Positions 1-5,511 of a stretch of 6,437 bases of DNA are shown here, piece after piece (position 1 is the stretch's first letter; the number at the start of each line of letters is the position of its first letter). The position numbers and the translations under genes were made by a program. Origin of the DNA: Akkermansiaceae bacterium (GTDB lineage: Bacteria; Verrucomicrobiota; Verrucomicrobiia; Verrucomicrobiales; Akkermansiaceae); the NCBI GenBank assembly GCA_029287105.1, contig JARFRT010000300.1, positions 1-6,437 on the forward strand, read 5' to 3'. A model generated the notes under the pieces. The model had not been told where the DNA came from and did no database searches. It was given only the letters and a program-made list of their open reading frames with translations.

Positions 1-113
1 TTCCATTCGAGCCAGCCGGTCAGCTGGAATGGTGCGAGCAGCAGCATGAAGACCGCCAGCGGCACGACGTGTGCCTTGGTGCGGTCGTTTTTGAGCGATG
101 CCAATGTCCCCAT
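1..113 (-). CDS. N-terminus of a membrane protein, possibly CAAX protease-related (partial)
   Basis: The reading frame opens with ATG at 113 and stays open to the left edge, giving 37 residues of the N-terminus. The visible part is a short polar leader (MGTLASLKNDRTKAH) followed by a hydrophobic stretch (about residues 16-34, VVPLAVFMLLLAPFQLTGW), which looks like a first transmembrane helix and predicts an inner-membrane protein. The HVVP-hydrophobic-W pattern resembles the start of the CAAX-prenyl-protease-related (CPBP) proteins often seen in Verrucomicrobiota, some of which accompany exosortases. That family call is from memory and rests on very little sequence. The catalytic Glu/His motifs would lie outside the window. 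The start is only 13 bp after the aminotransferase stop on the same strand, so it is probably the last visible gene of that transcript. No Shine-Dalgarno is seen. Confidence 0.5.
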   Translation of the reverse strand, partial: MGTLASLKNDRTKAHVVPLAVFMLLLAPFQLTGWLEW

Positions 114-126
114 GTTAAGCGTCGGA

Positions 127-1293
127 TTAAAGCGAGTTCACAAATCGGTCGATGCGATTCATCGCGGTCTTGAGTTCCTCAAACGAGGTTGCGTAGCAGC
201 AGCGGAGGAAGCCCTCCCCCGCCTCGCCGAAGGCGTCCCCCGGCACGGCGGCCACATCCTCGGCATCGAGCAGCTTCATCGCAAAATCCTTGCTGCTGAG
301 CCCGGTTTCACGAATGTCGGGAAAAACGTAGAACGCCCCGCCCGGCGAGTGACAGTCGAGGCCGATCTCATTGAGTCGACCAACCACGAAGTCGCGACGC
401 CGGTGGTAGCTGTCGCGCATCTTCATCATGGCGGCGGACCCGTTTTCCAGTGCCTCCAGTGCGGCGGCCTGGCTGGTGATCGGGGCGCAGAGCATGGCGT
501 ATTGGTGGATTTTCATCATCGCCTCGATCAGGGGGGCGGGCGCGCAGGCGTACCCGAGACGAAACCCGGTCATGGCGAATGCCTTGGAGAAGCCGTGCAG
601 CAGAATGGTGCGCTCCTTCATGCCGGGAAGGGATGCGATCGAGACATGGGCATCCTCATCGTAGCGGAGTTCGCAGTAGATTTCATCACTGAGCACAATC
701 AGGTCGTGTTTGATGCAAAGGGCGGCAATTTTTTCCAATTCCGCCGGAGGCATCACCGCCCCGGTCGGGTTGGTCGGGAAATTGAGCATCAGCACCCGTG
801 TTTTGGGGGTGATGGCAGCCTCCAACATCGCGGCCTTGAGGGCGAAATCATCCGCTTTCCGGGTGGGCACATCCACCGGCACGCCGTAGGCCAGAGCGAT
901 GCTCGGCAGGTAGGAGACGTAACACGGAGAGTGGTAAATCACCTCGTCGCCGGGATTGAGCAGGGCGCGCAGGGCGAGATCGATGGCTTCGGAGACGCCG
1001 ACGGTGACCAGCACCTCGGAGCCCGGGGCGTAATCGACACCAAAAAACGCACTGACGTAGCGGCTGATTTCCTTGCGCAGGCTCAGCAGTCCGAGGTTGG
1101 AGGTATAGCTGGTGTGGCCTTTTTCCAGCGAATAAATGGCCGCCTCACGGATGTGCCAGGGGGTGGCGAAATCGGGCTCGCCGACGCCGAGCGAGATGAC
1201 GTCATCGCGCCCTTGCACCAGTTCAAAAAAATCGCGGATCCCCGAGCGCGGAATGCTTGCCACCTGGCGGGAAATTTTAGCAACGTAGTCCAT
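127..1293 (-). CDS. PLP-dependent class I/II aminotransferase
   Basis: A complete 388-aa fold-type I aminotransferase, normal length for the class I-gamma group (PatA-like/alanine or aspartate aminotransferases). It should move an amino group between an amino acid and a 2-oxo acid in the cytoplasm, using pyridoxal phosphate. Visible landmarks are GVGEPDFATP (36-45), SYTSNLGLLSLR (62-73), NPTG with Asn175, SDEIY with Asp203 and Tyr206 (cofactor ring contacts), the Schiff-base lysine Lys237 in GFSKAFAMTGFRLGY, and Arg364 in GFLRCCYATS, which by family analogy binds the substrate carboxylate. No key residue is missing. Exact substrate cannot be read from sequence. It follows an Lrp/AsnC regulator gene by 45 bp on the same strand, and an Lrp-type gene beside an alanine transaminase (alaR-alaT in Bacillus subtilis) is a precedent for local control. 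Start ATG at 1293 is chosen because MDYVAKISRQ leads directly into the domain. Upstream there is only a weak GAAG and no clear ribosome-binding site. Confidence 0.95.
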   Translation of the reverse strand: MDYVAKISRQVASIPRSGIRDFFELVQGRDDVISLGVGEPDFATPWHIREAAIYSLEKGHTSYTSNLGLLSLRKEISRYVSAFFGVDYAPGSEVLVTVGVSEAIDLALRALLNPGDEVIYHSPCYVSYLPSIALAYGVPVDVPTRKADDFALKAAMLEAAITPKTRVLMLNFPTNPTGAVMPPAELEKIAALCIKHDLIVLSDEIYCELRYDEDAHVSIASLPGMKERTILLHGFSKAFAMTGFRLGYACAPAPLIEAMMKIHQYAMLCAPITSQAAALEALENGSAAMMKMRDSYHRRRDFVVGRLNEIGLDCHSPGGAFYVFPDIRETGLSSKDFAMKLLDAEDVAAVPGDAFGEAGEGFLRCCYATSFEELKTAMNRIDRFVNSL

Positions 1294-1338
1294 TCTTCAA
1301 CAAATCGAAGTATTACCAATTACGGAGTCGTCCCTCCC

Positions 1339-1821
1339 CTACGGGGTTACCGGCAGACGGCCTTCGGGCTCCTCCTGCTCAAAGACAAACCCCATTTCCT
1401 TATAGGTTTTCAGTCGGAAGTGAGTGGCTGTGGAAATGACGCCGTCAAGCGTGCTCAGTTTCCGGGAAACAAAGCTGGCGACCTCGCGCAAGTCAGCGCC
1501 TTCGACCACCACCATCAGATCATAACCGCCACTTGCGAGGTAGCAGGAAACCACCTGGTCAAAGCGCGCCACGCGCATGGCCAGACGATCAAATCCTCCG
1601 CCCCGCTCGGGAGTCACCTTCACCTCGATAAATGCGGAGACACCCAGATCGCCGACCTTATCGTCATCGATGACCGCCTGATAGCCAAGGATGGTGCCAT
1701 CCTTTTCCCAGGCGGCAATGCGCGCGCTGACATCTTCCGGGGAAAGGCTCAATGCCTCCGCCAACTCCGTGTGGGAGTAACGGGCCTTGGTCTGCAGGAG
1801 AGTGAGTAATGGGTCGTTCAT
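1339..1821 (-). CDS. Lrp/AsnC family transcriptional regulator
   Basis: A 160-aa protein with the usual two-part Lrp/AsnC layout. The N-terminal winged helix-turn-helix (about 1-50) has YSHTELAEALSLSPEDVSARI at its core, followed by WEKDGTILGYQAVID. The C-terminal RAM/ligand-binding ferredoxin-like domain (about 58-140) includes the SGGYDLMVVVEG stretch (Gly99, Tyr100, Asp101) typical of the effector-binding region. Such proteins form dimers to octamers, bind DNA and usually sense amino acids. An acidic tail (EQEEPEGRLPVTP) follows the RAM domain. I place the start at ATG 1821 (MNDPLLTLLQ), because the family begins a few residues before the first HTH helix. An upstream in-frame ATG at 1863 adds 14 residues and overlaps the phosphofructokinase end by 16 nt, which is less likely. 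The gene is 26 bp after pfkA and 45 bp before the aminotransferase, which it probably regulates. Ligand is unknown. Confidence 0.9.
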   Translation of the reverse strand: MNDPLLTLLQTKARYSHTELAEALSLSPEDVSARIAAWEKDGTILGYQAVIDDDKVGDLGVSAFIEVKVTPERGGGFDRLAMRVARFDQVVSCYLASGGYDLMVVVEGADLREVASFVSRKLSTLDGVISTATHFRLKTYKEMGFVFEQEEPEGRLPVTP

Positions 1822-1847
1822 GCGCGGAATGCATGACAGAAAATCGG

Positions 1848-2924
1848 TTAATCGCCCAGACAAATACCGAGCGCGCGCGCGGTTTGGACAACTTCACCCT
1901 CAGGGTCGACCAGACGCAGATGATGCACCGCATCGGCGATAGGCACGGATCCTACTTCGGAGGACCGGTAGCTGACCATCCGGCCAAACCTCCCCTCCTC
2001 GATCAGCTTAACCGCCTGGACGCCAAATCGAGCGCTGAGAACGCGATCGAGCGCAGTGGGTGAGCCGCCGCGCTGAAGGTGGCCCAGTGTGCAGGCACGC
2101 ACATCCTTGTCGGTCAATCTCACCAACTCACGGGCAACCAGATCGCCGGCACCCCCGAGGCTCACCTCGCTAGCCTCGCCTTCGCAGCGAGTCACAATCT
2201 TGCCGTCTTGCAACTTGGCCCCCTCGGCCACAACGACCAATGAGCTGCGGTTGCCTGCGGCTTCGCGGTACTTGATGAAATCGGCCACTTTTTCAATACA
2301 TACATCGATCTCGGGGATCAGCACGACGTTGGCACCACCGCCGATCGCGCCCCACAGGGCGATCCAGCCGGCGTGGCGGCCCATCACCTCGAGCACCATC
2401 ACGCGCTTGTGACTCTGGGCAGTCGTGTGCAGCCGGTCGAGGGCGTCGACCACCGAGGACACGGCACTGTCGAAACCAAAAGTCATGGAGGTCGCCTGGA
2501 GGTCGTTGTCGATGGTCTTGGGTACACCCACGATATTGAATCCCTCCTCACTCATCTGGAGCGCCGTTGTCAGTGAGCCGTCGCCACCGATGACAATCAG
2601 TCCGCTTACGCATAATTTCTCCAGGTTTTCCTTGGCCTTGTTCATGATTTCGGCAGGGATGCGCGCTACGTCGCCTTCGCCCACCTTCGCCGCAAAATTC
2701 CCCTTGTTGGTCGTGCCGAGGATAGTTCCCCCCAGGCTGGCCGCCGCAATGGTGTCATCGGGGGTCAGCATCATGTAGTCGCCGCCCTCCGGTAAAAGGC
2801 CTTCGAATCCATCTCGGAAACCAAGCACCTCCCACCCGAGTTTATCGGCTGCTCCTACCACGCCGTTAATGACGGCATTCAATCCCGGGCAATCGCCCCC
2901 GCTGTTTAAAACTCCTATTCTCAT
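1848..2924 (-). CDS. pfkA: 6-phosphofructokinase (group III/mixed-type, probably ATP-dependent)
   Basis: A complete 358-aa phosphofructokinase that converts fructose 6-phosphate to fructose 1,6-bisphosphate in the cytoplasm (glycolysis). Landmarks, with E. coli PfkA equivalents: SGGDCPGLN (8-16); GGDGS (113-117) with Asp115/Gly116 (= Asp103/Gly104); PKTIDND (135-141) with catalytic Asp139 (= Asp127) and Asp141; GFDSA (150-154); Arg174 (= Arg162); MGRHAG (181-186); Glu234 (= Glu222); LGHLQRGGSP with His282 and Arg285 (= His249, Arg252). Gly116 points to ATP as phosphoryl donor, whereas Lys136, where E. coli has Gly124, is the residue typical of PPi-dependent enzymes. This mixed pair is known in actinobacterial group III enzymes, some of which use ATP. 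The position of E. coli Arg72 is Asn73-Lys74, so the allosteric/ATP site differs. Start ATG 2924 (MRIGVLNSGG) fits the family. No Shine-Dalgarno is visible. It heads the tight group leading to the Lrp and aminotransferase genes. Confidence 0.95.
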   Translation of the reverse strand: MRIGVLNSGGDCPGLNAVINGVVGAADKLGWEVLGFRDGFEGLLPEGGDYMMLTPDDTIAAASLGGTILGTTNKGNFAAKVGEGDVARIPAEIMNKAKENLEKLCVSGLIVIGGDGSLTTALQMSEEGFNIVGVPKTIDNDLQATSMTFGFDSAVSSVVDALDRLHTTAQSHKRVMVLEVMGRHAGWIALWGAIGGGANVVLIPEIDVCIEKVADFIKYREAAGNRSSLVVVAEGAKLQDGKIVTRCEGEASEVSLGGAGDLVARELVRLTDKDVRACTLGHLQRGGSPTALDRVLSARFGVQAVKLIEEGRFGRMVSYRSSEVGSVPIADAVHHLRLVDPEGEVVQTARALGICLGD

Positions 2925-2983
2925 CTTGTGTATTTATGGGTCAAGTGAGTCATCGAACGAACATCGTCGTGATCTCAAAATTT

Positions 2984-3000
2984 TCAGGGTCAGGGTCAGG
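2984..3000. repeat. TCAGGG hexamer tandem (2.8 copies)
   Basis: Two full TCAGGG units and a TCAGG remainder lie in the 98-bp gap between pfkA and the carboxypeptidase gene. The gap shows no convincing intrinsic terminator for the carboxypeptidase and no good sigma-70 promoter for pfkA. The repeat may be trivial slippage. Confidence 0.4.
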
Positions 3001-3022
3001 CATCCTCTTGCGATGGCTCCTT

Positions 3023-3979
3023 TTATTGCCCCAGTGTTGGCACCACAATGAGTTCCCGTCCCTTCGGGGAAACGGGGTAACCTGCTGCGGACCACTGGTC
3101 GTATAGTGGCCAGGACTCGTTTATCAACTGTTTTGCGCGTCCTATTCTGTCAGCACTGCCGAGCACGACAACCACCAAATCGCGTTTCCGTATATGGGAT
3201 CGGGTCTCGTCGATCTTTTTAACCAGCGGGCTACGGTGCGCGTTAACCGCAATACACTGGCCTGCGGCAGCGGTAAGCCCCGTTTTGACACCATTGATCC
3301 CGAGTTGCCCGAGAAGTGCGTTGGTGTTGCTTATTTTATAGGAGGTACTTCGCCCGTCGACACTGGTGACCGAGACCGAGCGCTCGCCTTGTTTGACGTA
3401 AAATGAAAACCCGATGTCGCGCATGGCGTGCACGCAGAGGCGCGCCATGTCCGCGGCTGTCGAGTAGCCTTTTTGCCGCGGCAGGTCAAGACCGTGCGCC
3501 GTGGCAAAGCGTGTCCGTCTCATTCCCAGTGCTTTGGCCAACTCGTTCATCTCCGCAACAAAGGTTTTCAGAGGGTCGCCGGCACGCTGCCTTCTCGCCA
3601 GCAAAGCCCTGCCAACGTGATCGGCAAGCACGTGGGCCGCAATGTTATCAGAGCCAAGCAAGGCGGAATAGAGGGCGTCGCGCAGCGAAATCCGGTCGCC
3701 TGGACGCAGCGCCATCGGATTGGGACCGCCAAAGGTCACGGCGCTCACAGGAACAACCGCCATGGTAGAGAGGCTGGTCTGCGACAGCTTGGCCCAGTCG
3801 AGCACCACCTTTGCCGTCGCGACCTTGGTCAGGCTCGCAACCGGCCGTTTCTGCTCGGAGTTGGCTGCCAGCAGCACCCTGCTGCTGTGGGCCTCCATTA
3901 CCAAGTAGCTTTCAGCAGCCTTGCCGGCCGGCGATAATGTCACGGCCAGGCCGGTGCAAAGGAGGATCAAGTGCTTCAT
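3023..3979 (-). CDS. D-alanyl-D-alanine carboxypeptidase/endopeptidase (S11, PBP7-like)
   Basis: A 318-aa serine hydrolase of the low-molecular-weight penicillin-binding protein group (peptidase S11). It should cleave D-alanine or cross-links from peptidoglycan peptides outside the inner membrane. The N-terminus (MKHLILLCTGLAVTLSPAGKAA) looks like a Sec signal peptide, with cleavage near Ala22; Cys8 is not in a lipobox. All three active-site motifs are present: Ser49-Leu-Thr-Lys52 (nucleophile Ser49), Ser110-Asp-Asn112, and Lys232-Thr-Gly234 within NGVKTGLTAAAG. The length matches the single-domain PBP7/PbpG type (about 310 aa in E. coli) rather than PBP5, which carries an extra C-terminal beta domain and a membrane anchor; neither is visible here. 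The C-terminus is a short tail (INESWPLYDQW...VVPTLGQ). Start ATG 3979 is dictated by the signal peptide. It is divergent from the RRM gene and 98 bp upstream of pfkA. Confidence 0.92.
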   Translation of the reverse strand: MKHLILLCTGLAVTLSPAGKAAESYLVMEAHSSRVLLAANSEQKRPVASLTKVATAKVVLDWAKLSQTSLSTMAVVPVSAVTFGGPNPMALRPGDRISLRDALYSALLGSDNIAAHVLADHVGRALLARRQRAGDPLKTFVAEMNELAKALGMRRTRFATAHGLDLPRQKGYSTAADMARLCVHAMRDIGFSFYVKQGERSVSVTSVDGRSTSYKISNTNALLGQLGINGVKTGLTAAAGQCIAVNAHRSPLVKKIDETRSHIRKRDLVVVVLGSADRIGRAKQLINESWPLYDQWSAAGYPVSPKGRELIVVPTLGQ

Positions 3980-4179
3980 GGGTCAATCGGGATGGAGTGG
4001 TAAGCGCCGACATTACCTAAGCACCAGCATCTGACAACTCTTGATTCCGTCCTTGTCTTTCCATGATTACAGGCTAGGTTTGCTGCGCCAGCAATTATTT
4101 CCATGCGAACGCACATGCAATCAGCACTTCCCGCCTCCCCGACATGCCGGCTTCTGCCTCGGTCGGGACGGTGGTACGC

Positions 4180-4215
4180 GTTCACTTCCAGCCGGATGTT
4201 CACGTCCTGCCGGAA
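4180..4215. repeat. 18-bp tandem direct repeat (two copies plus a degenerate third)
   Basis: GTTCACTTCCAGCCGGAT (4180-4197) is followed immediately by GTTCACGTCCTGCCGGAA (4198-4215); 15 of the first 17 positions match. A weaker third version, sharing GTT and CCGGA, continues to about 4229 (GTTTGTCCGGAT at 4218-4229). It sits in the divergent intergenic region, so regulator-binding repeats are possible. Read on the minus strand it would encode two related six-residue units, but the surrounding frame does not look like a protein. Confidence 0.6.
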
Positions 4216-4314
4216 TAGTTTGTCCGGATATGCCATGACAAGCCTGGAAACTGCGGCAACCAACCAAAGCGCCCATAGCGGGGCTCGACATGGGGATCAC
4301 CTATCGCCCGTTTC

Positions 4315-4330
4315 TGCGGTTCAGACCGCA
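4315..4330 (+). other. Small inverted repeat (hairpin) in RRM-gene leader
   Basis: TGCGGT-TCAG-ACCGCA is a perfect 6-bp stem with a 4-nt loop. No T-tract follows, so it is not an intrinsic terminator. It is followed 2 nt later by the purine-rich GGAGG at 4333-4337, so in RNA it could mask or expose that ribosome-binding-like site. It lies 88 bp upstream of the RRM start. Confidence 0.35.
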
Positions 4331-4342
4331 ACGGAGGATGCC

Positions 4343-4495
4343 ATGACAACATTAGCAAACCGATCCCTTGATGCTGCCCCGCCCAAGCACCCATATCAAC
4401 CAATAACGACTTATTACAATGTCTCAAGAAACCAACAGCAGTCCCCGCAACGGCGGGGATCAGGGCCGCCAGGGCGGCAACAACCGCAATCGTAA
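4343..4495 (+). CDS. Possible 50-aa upstream ORF overlapping the RRM gene
   Basis: ATG 4343 is preceded by GGAGG with a 5-nt spacer, the best Shine-Dalgarno arrangement in the window. It opens a 50-codon frame (MTTLANRSLDAAPPKHPYQP...) that ends at 4495, inside the RRM gene in another frame. The peptide has no recognisable domain, and its second half is only the frame-shifted reading of the RRM gene's low-complexity start. If translated, ribosomes would cross the RRM start at 4419 and could influence its expression. It is more likely a chance ORF; listed because its ribosome-binding site is unusually good for this window. Confidence 0.15.
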   Translation: MTTLANRSLDAAPPKHPYQPITTYYNVSRNQQQSPQRRGSGPPGRQQPQS

Positions 4496-5420
4496 CCGCA
4501 ACCGCAACAGAAATCGCTCCAGCCAAGGGGGTGGCCAAGGGGGCAACCGCTCCGAACAGGGCGGCGGCAATCGCCAAGGGGGCAATCGCCAAGGGGGCAA
4601 CCGCTCCGGCAATCGCTCCGGCAATCGTCAGGGGGGCAACCGCTCCGGTGGCCAAGGACGCCAAGCCGGGGGCGGACCACGCACCCGTCAGGCCAAACCC
4701 ATGCCACTGACCCTTTGGGAGAAAATCCTCAAGGTTTTCGGTCTCTACAAGGCACCGACCCGCCCACCGAGAAGAAAATCCACGGCAGGCGACACGCCAG
4801 CGCAAGAAACCCCCAAAGCGGCCAAGGCGGCCAAGAAAAACACCCGCAACGCACGCAGCAGGACATCGGCAGAAAACCAGGACCAGGCCTCGATCAAGGC
4901 CAAGGGCCGTGGTGCGGGCCGAAGCGGTAAGGACTTCCCCGTGGAAACTCCACGTCTCTACCTCGGCAACCTCTCCTATGACGCCACCGAACACGACCTC
5001 GAGGACCTCTTCAAGGGCGTAGGCACGGTGCGAAGTGTAGAGATCATCTACAACCGTCACACCCATCGCTCGAAGGGCTACGGGTTCATTGAGATGCTTC
5101 ACGTCGACGAGGCGAAACGCGCTGTCGAGGTCCTGCACGACCAACCCTTCATGGGCCGCAACCTCGTTGTCAACGGAGCCAGCAACAGGCCGGCCGATGA
5201 CGACAAGCCCCGCGGCGACAACCGCGTTCAAAAAGAAGCCGAGGCGAAGACCGCAAGTGAGGACAAACCGGCCGCTGAAGAAGCACCTGCTGAGGCAAGC
5301 GTTGAAACAGCAGCCGAAGCTCCTGCCGAAGCTCCTGCTGAAACTCCTGCTGAGAAGCCGGCTGAAGCGGCGGCTGCAGAAGTGGCCAGCGCCGACGCTC
5401 CCAAGTCCGCCGCTGAATAA
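4419..5420 (+). CDS. RRM RNA-binding protein with Arg/Gly-rich and Ala/Glu/Pro-rich tails
   Basis: A 333-aa protein with one central RNA recognition motif between two low-complexity tails. The RRM (about 178-256) shows RNP2 as LYLGNL (180-185) and RNP1 as KGYGFIEM (219-226), the aromatic residues Tyr181, Tyr221 and Phe223 being the expected RNA-stacking positions. Residues 10-90 are Asn/Arg/Gly/Gln-rich, with (NR)n (22-33) and NRQGG/NRSG repeats (42-76), resembling RGG-type RNA-binding tails. A hydrophobic island, MPLTLWEKILKVFGLYK (95-111), is followed by Pro/Arg- and Lys/Ala-rich linkers. Residues 270-333 are Ala/Glu/Pro-rich and acidic, with EAPA-type repeats. It is probably cytoplasmic and binds single-stranded RNA; targets are unknown. 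Bacterial RRM proteins such as the cyanobacterial Rbp family are often cold-induced, but here that is only analogy. ATG 4419 is the first start after an in-frame TAA at 4404. No Shine-Dalgarno precedes it. A terminator follows 25 bp after the stop. Confidence 0.93.
   Translation: MSQETNSSPRNGGDQGRQGGNNRNRNRNRNRNRSSQGGGQGGNRSEQGGGNRQGGNRQGGNRSGNRSGNRQGGNRSGGQGRQAGGGPRTRQAKPMPLTLWEKILKVFGLYKAPTRPPRRKSTAGDTPAQETPKAAKAAKKNTRNARSRTSAENQDQASIKAKGRGAGRSGKDFPVETPRLYLGNLSYDATEHDLEDLFKGVGTVRSVEIIYNRHTHRSKGYGFIEMLHVDEAKRAVEVLHDQPFMGRNLVVNGASNRPADDDKPRGDNRVQKEAEAKTASEDKPAAEEAPAEASVETAAEAPAEAPAETPAEKPAEAAAAEVASADAPKSAAE
4482..4517 (+). repeat. Hexamer tandem repeat encoding Asn-Arg units
   Basis: Six consecutive units of roughly AAYCGY (AACCGC, AATCGT, AACCGC, AACCGC, AACAGA, AATCGC) encode an (Asn-Arg)6 run in the RRM protein's N-terminal tail. 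Synonymous differences between units suggest selection on the peptide rather than a very recent slippage event. Confidence 0.7.
4539..4658 (+). repeat. 12-15-bp repeats encoding NRQGG/NRSG units
   Basis: Encodes residues 41-80 of the RRM protein. It includes two identical adjacent 15-bp copies of CAATCGCCAAGGGGG (4568-4597) and several AAYCGCTCCGGC 12-mers. Identical neighbouring copies suggest recent duplication and possible length variation between strains, always in multiples of three so the frame is kept. Confidence 0.65.
5316..5375 (+). repeat. 12-bp tandem repeat encoding EAPA-type units
   Basis: Five 12-bp units starting GAAGCTCCTGCC, GAAGCTCCTGCT, GAAACTCCTGCT, then two more diverged copies, encoding EAPA-EAPA-ETPA-EKPA-EAAA in the acidic C-terminal tail of the RRM protein. 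Confidence 0.7.
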
Positions 5421-5444
5421 TCCTGGCGGGCCTTCATCATTCCC

Positions 5445-5483
5445 AAAACCCGCTTGTGAGTCGATCTCCAGGCGGGTTTTTTT
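5445..5483 (+). terminator. Rho-independent terminator after the RRM gene
   Basis: AAAACCCGCTTG (5445-5456) pairs with CAGGCGGGTTTT (5469-5480), giving a 12-bp stem with one G-T wobble and a 12-nt loop. It runs directly into TTT for a seven-T tract (5477-5483). It begins 25 bp after the RRM stop codon. On the opposite strand the T-tract would be only four bases, so action is mainly rightward. It ends just 28 bp before the earliest plausible miaA start. Confidence 0.88.
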
Positions 5484-5511
5484 ATCTTTCCCCTGATCCC
5501 CCACCCTCCTT

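Larger units (their letters stand above)
3980..4418. promoter_or_regulatory. Divergent intergenic region between carboxypeptidase and RRM genes
   Basis: This 439-bp stretch separates two divergently transcribed genes and must contain both promoters. No open frame in it has a recognisable protein. For the leftward gene, a weak sigma-70-like pair can be drawn: TTGTCA (plus-strand 4032-4037) with 16 bp to TAATGT (4010-4015), five and three matches to consensus, so it is only suggestive. I see no good promoter for the RRM gene. The region also contains an 18-bp tandem repeat (4180-4215), a 6-bp-stem inverted repeat (CCCGAC 4138-4143 with GTCGGG 4162-4167), and a compact hairpin at 4315-4330, each noted separately where useful. 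Either gene could have a long leader with regulatory structure. Confidence 0.45.

Noticed and set aside
46..1809. A 587-codon plus-strand open frame
   Set aside because: It lies antisense to the aminotransferase and Lrp genes, whose motifs are unmistakable. Its translation is His/Gly/Arg-rich with no domain, as expected for the antisense of GC-rich genes.
1822..1863. An upstream Lrp start at 1863 adding 14 residues
   Set aside because: It overlaps pfkA by 16 nt, and the added residues (MSGRLTDFLSCIPR) do not resemble the family N-terminus. ATG 1821 fits the HTH start.
4010..4037. TTGTCA-16 bp-TAATGT as the carboxypeptidase promoter
   Set aside because: The -10 matches only three of six consensus positions. 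It is mentioned in the intergenic entry but not called as a separate promoter.
3976..4263. A 95-codon minus-strand ORF whose TGA overlaps the carboxypeptidase ATG (ATGA)
   Set aside because: The stop-start overlap looks operon-like, but the translation is Cys-rich and featureless, with no recognisable domain. The overlap is probably chance. Conservation in relatives would change this view.
4315..4331. GGTTCAGACC as the T-arm of a tRNA
   Set aside because: The stem closes on a 4-nt loop rather than a 7-nt T-loop. There is no acceptor, anticodon arm or D-arm around it.
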